A DNA stretch of 36,063 nt from Limnohabitans sp. (lineage in GTDB: Bacteria > Pseudomonadota > Gammaproteobacteria > Burkholderiales > Burkholderiaceae_C), in NCBI GenBank assembly GCA_018883455.1, contig VEQC01000005.1, positions 1 to 36,063 of the forward strand. Reading direction: 5' to 3'. The notes beneath the pieces were generated by a model that ran no database searches, had not been told where the DNA came from, and saw only the letters and a program-made list of their open reading frames with translations. Of the stretch, positions 9,953 to 17,422 are shown piece by piece. Within the stretch, counting starts at the first letter, position 1. Each line of letters begins with the position of its first letter. A program made the translations under genes and the position numbers.

Positions 9953-10864
9953 TTAGGCTTCGTCCACCCCGGCGTGGCGAAATTCGCGCCAGAGCAAATA
10001 CAAGCCGCTGCCCACCACGATACAAGCGCCCAGCACCACGGCGGAGTCGGGCACTTGGCCAAACAGCAGCCAGCCCCAGGCGATCATGTAGAGAATTTGC
10101 TGGTACAAGTAGGGGCCCAAAACGGCGGCAGAGGCATAGCGGTGCGCCTTGGCCATGACCCAGTGGCCCATGCCGCCACACAAGCCCATCACGACAAACA
10201 GCCCCCACTCGAAACTGCTTTCGGGCGCCGTCCACACCGGAATGGCCAAGGGCGCGACCATCAGACAGGCGATCCAGGCGGAGATCAACTGGGTGACGCG
10301 GCTGTCCTCCGAGCCCGCCATGTGGCGCGTCATGATGTTAAAGCTCGCATACAAAATGGCATTGAGCACGGAGAAGAAAATGGCGGGATGAAAGGCCTGC
10401 GAGCCGGGCCGAATGATGCACAACACGCCCACAAAGCCCAGCGCCACTGCGGCCCAGCGACGCGCATCCAGGTGCTCTCCTAGCCACCAAGCCGAGAACA
10501 AGGCAATGAGGATGGGCACCGAAAATTGAATGGCGCCTGTCTCGGCCAATTGCAAGTACTGCAAGGCGGCGAAGTTAAAGAGCGTCATCGTCCCAAGCAT
10601 CAAGCCGCGCAAGAGCTGCAAGCGCGGGTTGCCCCAGCGGGCCTCGCGCATCTGGGGCAAGAGCACAAGGCTAAAGAGCACGGCGTGCACGCCAAAGCGC
10701 ATGAACACCACCTGAAACACGGGAAGGCTTTGCACCAGCCATTTGCCTGTCGCGTCGAGCACGGAAAACAGCAAAGTGGTGAGACAGATGAGCGCAATGC
10801 CGATACGGCGATTGGCGGCAGTGTTGGCGTGCAGCATCGTGGAGTACAACGGAATCGCTGCCAT
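9953..10864 (-). CDS. EamA-family (DMT) transporter
   Basis: This protein of about 303 aa is almost entirely hydrophobic helices and fits the ten-helix, two-repeat EamA fold of the drug/metabolite transporter superfamily. The first repeat opens with 'IGIALICLTTLLFSVLDATGKWLVQSLPVFQVVFMRF' and the second with 'HPAIFFSVLNAILYASFNIMTRHMAG'. Such proteins usually export amino acids or related small metabolites; the substrate here cannot be read. The ORF track starts at 11167, but that part is antisense-like, non-membrane sequence inside the kinase gene. I chose ATG 10864 ('MAAIPLYSTML'); ATG 10837 ('MLHANTAANRR') is an equally possible start. It lies 76 nt downstream of the KDG kinase on the same strand and may share its transcript. 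Confidence 0.85.
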   Translation of the reverse strand: MAAIPLYSTMLHANTAANRRIGIALICLTTLLFSVLDATGKWLVQSLPVFQVVFMRFGVHAVLFSLVLLPQMREARWGNPRLQLLRGLMLGTMTLFNFAALQYLQLAETGAIQFSVPILIALFSAWWLGEHLDARRWAAVALGFVGVLCIIRPGSQAFHPAIFFSVLNAILYASFNIMTRHMAGSEDSRVTQLISAWIACLMVAPLAIPVWTAPESSFEWGLFVVMGLCGGMGHWVMAKAHRYASAAVLGPYLYQQILYMIAWGWLLFGQVPDSAVVLGACIVVGSGLYLLWREFRHAGVDEA

Positions 10865-10940
10865 TATTCCGCAATCCGTGCGATCGCGGGGTCTCGGGTG
10901 CGTCACCGCGCGCCTGCGGGAGCACTCGGGTAGGCTCGCG

Positions 10941-11879
10941 CTAGCGGGCGAGTCGTTGGCGCACGGCGGCCGCGTGTGGGATGGGCTCCACGGCGCCATA
11001 GCCCTCGGTGGACATGGCGGCGGCAACGGCTGCATAGGCACCCGCTGTGGGCCAGTCGTCGCCTTCGCACCAGCGGTGCACCAAGGCGCCCCCAAAGGTG
11101 TCTCCCGCGCCGGTGGCGTCCACGGGCTGGCAAGGCGCGGGGGCAATGCGCCAGCGCTGCTGACCATCGCTGATCAACGCCCCCTCTCGACCATTTTTGA
11201 GGGCGACGACGGGTGCGCCCCATGCATGGCATTGATCGATGATGGCCTCGGGGTCTGACAGCCCCGTGAGCACCGTCATGTCGTCATAGCTGGGCAAGCA
11301 CAGGTCACAGCTGGCAATGGCCGCCTGCGTGGCCGCACGCGCTTCTTGCACCGACCACAGCCGCAAGCGCAAATTCGTGTCGAAGGAAACCCGCACGCCA
11401 GACTCGCGCGCCAAAGCCACCGCAGCCTCGCACGTGGCCCGCGCGGAGGGTGAAATGGCCAAAGAGATGCCCGAGTAATGCAAGACCTTGGCCTGGGCCA
11501 GGAGCGAGCGATCCAAATCCTGCGGTTGCATGCGCGCCGCCGCCGAACCGCTGCGAAAGAAATGGAAGTGGTGTCCCTGCGCATCGTGCGTCACACAGTA
11601 AATGGCTGTGTAGGCGTCGGCAAAGGTGCGTACCCCCCGCGCGTCCACGCCCTCTTCTTGCCACAGACGGCGCAGCATCGCGCCGTACGGGTCGTCCCCC
11701 AACGCACTCAAATACCCCGCATGCGCACCTTGTCGGGCCGCCGCAATCGCGAAGTTCGAGGTATCTCCGCCAAAGCCTTGCAAGAACACCCGGCCATCGC
11801 GCTCGCCGGTTTGGTTGAACTCGACCATGGGCTCGCCCAGGGCCAACACGGTTGGGAAAGGGTGGGGGTGAGAGGACAT
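10941..11879 (-). CDS. kdgK: PfkB/ribokinase-family sugar kinase, likely 2-keto-3-deoxygluconate kinase
   Basis: A 312-aa cytoplasmic kinase of the PfkB family. The N-terminal signature 'GFGGDTSNFAIAAARQG' and the C-terminal anion-hole motif 'DATGAGDTFGGALVHR' (Asp as catalytic base) are both intact. 'YSGISLAISPSAR' and 'VSFDTNLRLRLWS' resemble KDG kinases more than fructokinases or ribokinases, so phosphorylation of 2-keto-3-deoxygluconate to KDPG is the best guess. A 5-dehydro sugar or other keto-sugar acid remains possible. No KDPG aldolase or sugar-acid dehydratase gene is adjacent, so pathway context is missing. The EamA gene follows downstream. ATG 11879 is used; the 94 nt upstream contain the candidate terminator of the preceding gene. 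Confidence 0.8.
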   Translation of the reverse strand: MSSHPHPFPTVLALGEPMVEFNQTGERDGRVFLQGFGGDTSNFAIAAARQGAHAGYLSALGDDPYGAMLRRLWQEEGVDARGVRTFADAYTAIYCVTHDAQGHHFHFFRSGSAAARMQPQDLDRSLLAQAKVLHYSGISLAISPSARATCEAAVALARESGVRVSFDTNLRLRLWSVQEARAATQAAIASCDLCLPSYDDMTVLTGLSDPEAIIDQCHAWGAPVVALKNGREGALISDGQQRWRIAPAPCQPVDATGAGDTFGGALVHRWCEGDDWPTAGAYAAVAAAMSTEGYGAVEPIPHAAAVRQRLAR

Positions 11880-11930
11880 GCGCGGATTATGCGGGTAAAG
11901 GCTTCGGGCTTAGCGGCATTGACTACCGTT

Positions 11931-11958
11931 GGCGCGCCCGTCTCTCGGGGCGGGCGCC
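11931..11958. terminator. Possible hairpin downstream of the YhgE/Pip gene
   Basis: GGCGcgCCCG and CGGGCGCC can pair around the 'TCTCTCGGGG'-region loop with a 2-nt bulge. The site lies between the stop of the YhgE/Pip gene and the start of kdgK, both on the minus strand. No U-tract follows. It may terminate the membrane-protein transcript or only weaken read-through. Confidence 0.3.
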
Positions 11959-11973
11959 AGGTACCGCCACGCC

Positions 11974-13926
11974 TCAGAGGTCGAGTGCAGGGCGCAGCAG
12001 ACGGCTGCGTCGGTAATGCCAGCGCCCCACGCGTGTGGCCAAGGCCGCCGCGCAACACCCGAGCGAAACCGTGAGCGCCCATGGCAGCAACCAATGTCCT
12101 CCGTAGGCGTCAAAAATCACCGCCTTCAAGCCGCGCACCAACCAGGTCATGGGCAGCCACGGGCTGAGCGCAGCGTAGAAGTCGCCACTGAGCTCGACGG
12201 GCATGACGCCGCCCGAGGAGGAGATCTGCAGCGCCAGCAAGAGCATCGCCAAGGCTTTGCCAGCGTCGCCGCCCAACCGCACGAGCAAGAGCAAGACCAT
12301 GGCAAAGGACAGGGCGGCCGTGAGCATGAGCAAAGGCAAGCGCCACGAGCCCTGGGGGGCGAGGCCAAACCAAGCCCACAAGACCACGAGGAGCAAGAGC
12401 GTTTGCAATGTCACCACCACCGCGGGCACGGAGGCTTTGCCCAGGAGTTTGGCGGTGCGCGTATAGGGCCGCGCAAACAAGGAAAGATGGCGACTGCGAA
12501 TGAGGAAAATGGCGATCCCCGCCCCCAGCCAAAGGGCAATCGGAATGACATTGGGCACCATGGCCGCGCCCAAGTGGCGCACGGGCGAGATCACTCGCAG
12601 CTCACTCGCCACCGAATGGGCCAGCCCTTCGGGGCTGCCATCGAGCAGACGCACTTCGGTGGGCAATTTGTTGACCAACCATTCGGTCGAGGCGCTGAGA
12701 AAAACACTGCCCTCGTGCAACTGCCGCAACCCTTGGTCGAGTTGGGTTTGCCCCTTGGTGAGTTCGGCCATGCCGGTTTGGAGAGGGGTGATTTGGTTCG
12801 CCTCCGGCAGCTTCGCAATGGTTTGCTGCAAGCTGCCCCGTAAGTCGCGCACCCCGAAGGCCAAGCTGCGCACGCCCTCGCGCAGTTGCTCGGATGCCTG
12901 GCTGATTTGCTTGTGTCCCTGCTGGGTGCGTTGCAAACCGTCCCGCATCTCGACCAAGCCGGTTTGCAAGGGCTCAACGGGTTCCCCATAGCGCAAGGCG
13001 CCTAAGAACGAGCTGTCCTGCTGCTGGCGGAATTGCTCCACGCCCTGCACGAGCTTGACGCTGCCCGCGTGCAAACTGCCGAGCGCTTTGTCGACCTCTT
13101 GGTGCGCTGCGGCGAGTTCATCGGCGCCGATGCGAATGCGCCGCACGTCCTCCGAAGGGGGCAGTGAAGCCTCTAGGCCGCGCACATACTGGCCGAGCTG
13201 CTGTGCGCCCGTGGCGAGTTTGCCCACTTCTTCCTGCAGTCGCCCACCACCTTGTTGCAGCTTATGGCCCGCCCTGGACGCCTCTTGCAGGCCGGTGCTC
13301 AGGCTTTGGCTGCCCTGGTGAATTTTGCCGATCGCCAAGCGCAGCGCCGCCAAATCGTTCTGGCCGACTTTATCGGTCAGCACGAACTTCCAGCGTTGCT
13401 CGTTGAGCGTTTGGTTGAGGTCGGCGTCGAGATCCTCGGCAAACTTCTTGGCGATTTGAAAGGTTTGGTAGTTATTGCCCGCTGAGGCGAAAACCTCCAG
13501 ACGTCCCTCGTCGGCGGTGCGCCCCGGCAAGGCCAGGGCCGAGAAATCCGGTGGCACGATGATGGCAAAGGCCAAGTCACCCTGGCGCACACCCTCTCGG
13601 GCCTGCGCGATGTCGTCCATGGGGTAGTAGCCAAAGTTTTTTTTCTGCAGCAGCTTGGCGGCGAGTTCGTCCCCAATGTTGACGTGTTGTTCGCGGTAGG
13701 CGTAGCCTTTGTCGAGGTTCACCAGTCCCACGCGCAGAGACTGGGTGTGGGCGTTGGGATCCCACAAGCTGCTGAGGTAAATCAGCACGTACAGCGCGGG
13801 GATGCACACCACCACCGCCAAGGCCGCGACCCAACGCGGCTGTGCGAGCGCGAGCGCGAGTTCGACGCGGGCGATGCGTTGGGCCTGACGCCAGGTTCGG
13901 CCAAAGACGGGCGCGTTTACGTGCAT
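11974..13926 (-). CDS. YhgE/Pip-family membrane protein (ABC-2-permease-like)
   Basis: The start is ATG 13926 ('MHVNAPVFGRTWRQAQRIARVELALAL'), giving 650 aa; the ORF-track start at 14028 would add 34 non-conserved residues. One membrane helix near the N-terminus ('WVAALAVVVCIPALYVLIYL') is followed by 'LRVGLVNLDKGYAY', typical of the YhgE/Pip family. A long extracytoplasmic part (about 70-450) is rich in heptad-like Gln, Leu and Gly repeats such as 'LQTGLVEMRDGLQRTQQGHKQIS', indicating coiled coil. About five C-terminal helices resemble an ABC-2 permease. Relatives include the Lactococcus phage-infection protein Pip and Bacillus YhgE; Gram-positive EsaA-type secretion proteins share the layout. 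No ATPase or type VII secretion gene is nearby, so its job here is unknown. It ends in a basic tail 'RWHYRRSRLLRPALDL'. Confidence 0.8.
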   Translation of the reverse strand: MHVNAPVFGRTWRQAQRIARVELALALAQPRWVAALAVVVCIPALYVLIYLSSLWDPNAHTQSLRVGLVNLDKGYAYREQHVNIGDELAAKLLQKKNFGYYPMDDIAQAREGVRQGDLAFAIIVPPDFSALALPGRTADEGRLEVFASAGNNYQTFQIAKKFAEDLDADLNQTLNEQRWKFVLTDKVGQNDLAALRLAIGKIHQGSQSLSTGLQEASRAGHKLQQGGGRLQEEVGKLATGAQQLGQYVRGLEASLPPSEDVRRIRIGADELAAAHQEVDKALGSLHAGSVKLVQGVEQFRQQQDSSFLGALRYGEPVEPLQTGLVEMRDGLQRTQQGHKQISQASEQLREGVRSLAFGVRDLRGSLQQTIAKLPEANQITPLQTGMAELTKGQTQLDQGLRQLHEGSVFLSASTEWLVNKLPTEVRLLDGSPEGLAHSVASELRVISPVRHLGAAMVPNVIPIALWLGAGIAIFLIRSRHLSLFARPYTRTAKLLGKASVPAVVVTLQTLLLLVVLWAWFGLAPQGSWRLPLLMLTAALSFAMVLLLLVRLGGDAGKALAMLLLALQISSSGGVMPVELSGDFYAALSPWLPMTWLVRGLKAVIFDAYGGHWLLPWALTVSLGCCAAALATRVGRWHYRRSRLLRPALDL

Positions 13927-13978
13927 GCCCGTACTGTAGGGTAATTTCGGGGAGGGGCGCAGATATTTTGAAAATTGA

Positions 13979-14836
13979 TCAATTTTTGTGATCAGCTTGC
14001 AAGCCCCAGGCCGCGCCCATCGAAGCAACCATGATGCAAGCCATGGCCACGAACTGCAACACGCTCAGTGACTCGGCCAAGATCACCCAGCCGGCGAGCG
14101 CGCCAATGACGGGCTCGAGGCTCAGGAGAATGCTAAAGGTGTGGCGCGGCAAGTGATGGAGCGCGTACATCTCCAAGGCGTAGGGCACGGCACTCGAGAG
14201 CAAAGCCACCACCAGCCCTGCCGCCCACCATTGCGGCTCCAGCCATGTCGTGCCGGCCTGCCACGTGCCCAGGGGCACGACCAACATGGCCGCCGCCATC
14301 ATGCCCATGGGAGTGGCATAGCGGCCATGGCGTTGGGCCACTATTTGCCCGACGACGATGTAGGCCGCCCAATACACGGCCGCCGCCCCCGCAAAAGCCA
14401 CACCGGCCGGGTCCAGCGGTGCGTCTGTCTCCAAACCGGTTTGGGGCAACAGTAGGCCCATGCCCGTCGCCGCCAACGCCACCCACACCCCATCGCGCGC
14501 GTGCCGCGAACTCCACAGCGCCACGGCCAAGGGCCCAGTGAACTCAATCGCGATGGCCAGTCCAATTGGGATTCGACTCACCGATTCATAGAACAAAAAA
14601 TTCATCAGCCCCAAGATCAGCCCATAGGCGAGCAAGAGGGGCAGATCCGTCCTGCGCCAACGATGCCGCCAAGGCCGCAAGACCGCGACCAACATCACCG
14701 CGGCCAAGCCGATGCGCAAAGCCGAGACGCCGCCCACCCCCACCTCGTCAAACAAGGTTTTGGCGAACGACGAACCGATGCAAAGAGAGACCAAGGAGCC
14801 CAAAAGGGCCAGCAGGGGCCAGAGATGAACATTCAC
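13979..14836 (-). CDS. EamA/RhtA-like exporter
   Basis: I use GTG 14836 ('VNVHLWPLLALLGSLVSLCIGSSFAKTLFDEVG'), giving about 285 aa with ten hydrophobic segments. The ORF-track ATG at 14959 would add 41 polar residues reaching nearly to the operator at 14977. 'GVSALRIGLAAVMLVAV', 'LILGLMNFLFYESVSRIPIGLAIAIEFTGPLAVAL' and 'SSAVPYALEMYALHHLPRHTFSILLSLEPVIGALAGWVILAE' match the RhtA branch, whose E. coli member exports threonine and homoserine. It acts in the inner membrane. The substrate here is not fixed by the sequence. It is divergent from the catabolic island, and the shared gap holds the palindromic operator, so it could be co-regulated and might export an intermediate; that is speculation. 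Its end lies 52 nt before the Pip-type gene on the same strand. Confidence 0.85.
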   Translation of the reverse strand: MNVHLWPLLALLGSLVSLCIGSSFAKTLFDEVGVGGVSALRIGLAAVMLVAVLRPWRHRWRRTDLPLLLAYGLILGLMNFLFYESVSRIPIGLAIAIEFTGPLAVALWSSRHARDGVWVALAATGMGLLLPQTGLETDAPLDPAGVAFAGAAAVYWAAYIVVGQIVAQRHGRYATPMGMMAAAMLVVPLGTWQAGTTWLEPQWWAAGLVVALLSSAVPYALEMYALHHLPRHTFSILLSLEPVIGALAGWVILAESLSVLQFVAMACIMVASMGAAWGLQADHKN

Positions 14837-14976
14837 ACGGGGATTGTGCCGTTTGCCGTTGGCTGCGGTGCCACAAGTTGCGCTTTCTGTGTCGCCCACC
14901 AAACCCGAGTGTTGCAGTGGGTTTTTCTTGACCCCACTCTCGCCAGGTTCGATGATCACACGAGCATTTCAGGCTG

Positions 14977-15001
14977 GAAACATTGTTTCACTATAGAAAC
15001 A
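14977..15001. promoter_or_regulatory. Candidate IclR-type operator, left copy
   Basis: GAAACA-T-TGTTTC-ACTATA-GAAACA: three copies of one 6-bp half-site in alternating orientation, including a perfect TGTTTC/GAAACA inverted repeat with a 6-bp spacer. It lies 107 nt before the extradiol dioxygenase start and 141 nt before the GTG of the divergent exporter. The minus-strand reading contains TATAGT, close to a -10 box, so it may overlap a promoter. A near-identical element is at 30134-30158. The IclR protein encoded at 24375-25199 is the likely binder (inference). Confidence 0.65.
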
Positions 15002-15107
15002 CGCAAACGGCATGTTGTCCTCCTGCGCACCGCCCCCGCACGCCGTGAGGGCGTTGCCCAGGCCCGGCGGCAAACCGTTAGGATTCCACCGACAACCGAG
15101 ATCAACC

Positions 15108-16073
15108 ATGCGCATTTTGGGTATCGACGAAATCACCTTTGCGGCGACGGATTTGTCCCGCTGCCAGCAATTCTTTGCCGACTGGGGCATGACGCTGGTG
15201 GAAGAAGCGCCCACGCGGCGTGTCTTTGAAACCCTCAATGGCTGCCGCGTGATCGTGGCCGACCCCAGCCACCCGGGCTTGCCCGCAGGCGTGGAGGCCG
15301 ATCCCACGGTGCGTGAGTTGGTGTGGGCCGTTGGCGAAGCGAGCGAATTGGAGGCCATCGCCCAAGCCATGCAGGGGCAACCTGGTTTTGTGCGAACGTC
15401 TGATCGTGTGGGCTGCACAGACCCCAATGGTCTGGCCATTCGGGTGCAGGTCACCCGCAAAAAACCCCTCACCCTGCCCTGCGCGCAAATGAACACGTGG
15501 AACGAGCGTCCGCGCTTGAACCAGCCGAGCCCGGCGTATGAACGGGCTCAACCGGTTGAGGTCGGGCATGTCGTGTTTTTTGTGACTGACTTGCAGGCCG
15601 TCACCGCGTTTTATGAAAGCGTGCTGGGCTTTGTGCTCTCTGACCGCTACCCAGGGCGTGGCCACTTCCTGCGCTGCGCCCCACGCGGGGGGCACCACGA
15701 CCTCTTCTTGTTGCAGACCCCGGAGGCGCGCAGGGGTCTCAACCATGTGGCCTTCACCGTGCGCGACGTGCACGAGGTGTTTGGAGGAGGCCTGCACATG
15801 TCACGCTGCGGTTGGGAGACCGAGCTGGGCCCCGGCCGTCACCCCGTTTCCTCGGCCATCTTCTGGTACTTCAACAGCCCCGCGGGTGCCCTCTGGGAGT
15901 ACTACACCGACGAAGACGAATTGACCGCCGAGTGGCAGCCCCGCGACTTCACGCCCGGGCCCACGGTGTTTGCCGAATGGGCGATCAAGGGCGGTATCGA
16001 TGGCCACACACGGCGGCAACACCTTGCAGCGGCCCCGAGTGGCCAATTCATGACCGACAAACCCAAGCCTTAA
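15108..16073 (+). CDS. Two-domain VOC extradiol-type dioxygenase
   Basis: Starting at ATG 15108 ('MRILGIDEITFAATD'), the protein has 321 aa. It has two vicinal-oxygen-chelate modules (about 1-115 and 150-280), the length and layout of type I extradiol dioxygenases such as catechol 2,3-dioxygenase and BphC. Candidate Fe(II) ligands in the second module are H154 ('VGHVVFFV'), H213 ('LNHVAFTV') and E264 ('LWEYYTD'), matching the His-His-Glu spacing of catechol 2,3-dioxygenase. It probably cleaves a catechol-like or hydroxylated heteroaromatic ring beside the hydroxyls, giving a yellow semialdehyde. It leads the plus-strand operon of the island, 37 nt before the small HTH-like gene, with the operator 107 nt upstream. 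The ribosome site is weak. A glyoxalase or other VOC role is possible but less likely given the complete ligand set. Confidence 0.82.
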   Translation: MRILGIDEITFAATDLSRCQQFFADWGMTLVEEAPTRRVFETLNGCRVIVADPSHPGLPAGVEADPTVRELVWAVGEASELEAIAQAMQGQPGFVRTSDRVGCTDPNGLAIRVQVTRKKPLTLPCAQMNTWNERPRLNQPSPAYERAQPVEVGHVVFFVTDLQAVTAFYESVLGFVLSDRYPGRGHFLRCAPRGGHHDLFLLQTPEARRGLNHVAFTVRDVHEVFGGGLHMSRCGWETELGPGRHPVSSAIFWYFNSPAGALWEYYTDEDELTAEWQPRDFTPGPTVFAEWAIKGGIDGHTRRQHLAAAPSGQFMTDKPKP

Positions 16074-16110
16074 GGCCCCCTCGCCCCTGCGCTGATTGGA
16101 GGACAAGCCC

Positions 16111-16335
16111 ATGCCATCTCGCCCGCTCTACAACGAAACCCATCAACACCGCGACGGTGCCCCCACCGCCTATGAGAGCCTCTTAGGTGATGCCTTGGAG
16201 CGTGCGTTCGCCATGGGCATCCATGACCTCGAGGGGCTGGTGGCCTACCTCAACGCCTCCGGCCCCACGGGCCCCAATGGGCAGGCCTGGACGCCCGCGC
16301 TCTATCAACAAGAAATGGCGCGCTTGGGCGCCTGA
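16111..16335 (+). CDS. Small protein with recombinase-like helix-turn-helix
   Basis: 74 aa starting at ATG 16111, preceded by a strong GGAGG ribosome site (16098-16102); the ORF-track start at 16096 lies before this site. The N-terminus is polar ('PLYNETHQHRDGAP'). The C-terminal half, 'DLEGLVAYLNASGPTGPNGQAWTPALYQQEMARLG', resembles the small helical DNA-binding module of serine recombinases ('...LN..G..T..G..WT...'). No catalytic recombinase part is present. I recall small proteins of this kind being annotated beside ring-hydroxylating oxygenase genes, but know of no proven function. It lies between the extradiol and Rieske oxygenase genes, 37 nt after the former and 24 nt before the latter. 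It could be an accessory regulator or an oxygenase assembly factor. Confidence 0.75.
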   Translation: MPSRPLYNETHQHRDGAPTAYESLLGDALERAFAMGIHDLEGLVAYLNASGPTGPNGQAWTPALYQQEMARLGA

Positions 16336-16359
16336 CCCGCCTTGCCCTTGGAGTTCCGC

Positions 16360-17403
16360 ATGCACACCGCTGTTTTGACCCCACCAGTCGACCCCATCGA
16401 GCAGGTGCTCTCGGTCGGCTTGAAAGACCTTTGGTATCCCATTTGCCCCTCGGGCTTTGTGAAGGACAACCCCGTCTCGCTGCGCCGACTGGGCTACAAA
16501 ATCGTGCTTTGGCGTGATGCGAGTGGCCAAGTCCACGCCTTGGAAGACCACTGCCCGCACCGAGGCGCGCCGCTCTCCCTGGGCGTGATTCTGGGCGACC
16601 GCATGGCCTGCGCCTACCACGGCGTGGAGGTGCGCTGCGATGGCACGGTCATGCGCGTGCCGGGCAGCCCCGGCTGCAAACTCGAGGGCGCACGACCCAC
16701 GCGTCGCTTTTTGACCGAGGAGCGTCACGGGGCTATTTTTCTCTACAACGCCACCGACCCGCACCTCGACAGCGCGCCGCCCCTGGAACTGCCCGAACCG
16801 CTTGCCTCGCCCGAGTGGTCGTCTTTCCTCTGCTACGTCGAATGGGCCTGCGACTACCGCTACGTGATGGACAACGTGATGGACCCCATGCACGGCGTCT
16901 ACTTGCACAAGCAGTCGCACACCATGAGTGAGGGCGACGCGCACGCGGAATTTCAAATTCGCGACTTGCCCGAAATCGAGGGGTTTGTGTTCGAGAAAAA
17001 AGGCCAGCGCGATGTGAACTTCGACTGGACCGAATGGCGCGAAGCCGGCCACATTCACACCATGCGCCTAGAGATCCCCTACCCCAAGACGGGTGGCCCA
17101 GGGGGCAACTTCACGATTGTGGGGTCGTATGTGCCCGCCGAAAAAAATGTGACCGGGGTGTTCTTTTGGCGCTGCCGCAAAGTCAGCGGTTGGCAGCGCG
17201 ACACCTGGCGTTTCCTCTACAAAAACCGTCTGGAGCAACGGCACTGGAACGTGCTCGAGCAAGACCGCGTGGCCATTGAAGCCATGGAGCCCAACGCCAA
17301 CACCCGCGAGTTTCTCTACCAGCACGATTTGGGCATCGTGCGCTTGCGTCGTCGCTTAAAAGCCCTGGCGCAAGCCCAGATCGACCGCAGCACCACGGCC
17401 TGA
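16360..17403 (+). CDS. Rieske non-heme iron oxygenase, alpha subunit
   Basis: The ORF-track start at 16342 is a TTG; ATG 16360 with TTGGAG six bases before it is the better start, giving 347 aa. The Rieske [2Fe-2S] ligands are C65-P-H67 and C84-x2-H87. The catalytic domain has 'NVMDPMHGVYLH', giving D175-x2-H178-x4-H183: bridging Asp plus two iron-binding His, in the spacing of naphthalene dioxygenase. The enzyme should hydroxylate, dihydroxylate or O-demethylate an aromatic acid. The length suits single-component alpha3-type oxygenases of the phthalate/vanillate group. No beta subunit, ferredoxin or reductase gene occurs in the window, so electrons must come from a partner encoded elsewhere. 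It ends the plus operon, 19 nt from the stop of the converging FAD monooxygenase gene. Confidence 0.92.
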   Translation: MHTAVLTPPVDPIEQVLSVGLKDLWYPICPSGFVKDNPVSLRRLGYKIVLWRDASGQVHALEDHCPHRGAPLSLGVILGDRMACAYHGVEVRCDGTVMRVPGSPGCKLEGARPTRRFLTEERHGAIFLYNATDPHLDSAPPLELPEPLASPEWSSFLCYVEWACDYRYVMDNVMDPMHGVYLHKQSHTMSEGDAHAEFQIRDLPEIEGFVFEKKGQRDVNFDWTEWREAGHIHTMRLEIPYPKTGGPGGNFTIVGSYVPAEKNVTGVFFWRCRKVSGWQRDTWRFLYKNRLEQRHWNVLEQDRVAIEAMEPNANTREFLYQHDLGIVRLRRRLKALAQAQIDRSTTA

Positions 17404-17422
17404 GTGCCGGGCGCGCCTGGCC

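Noticed and set aside
16111-16335. Remnant of a mobile element
   Set aside because: The HTH resemblance lacks any catalytic recombinase part, and no inverted terminal repeats or target duplications were seen around it.
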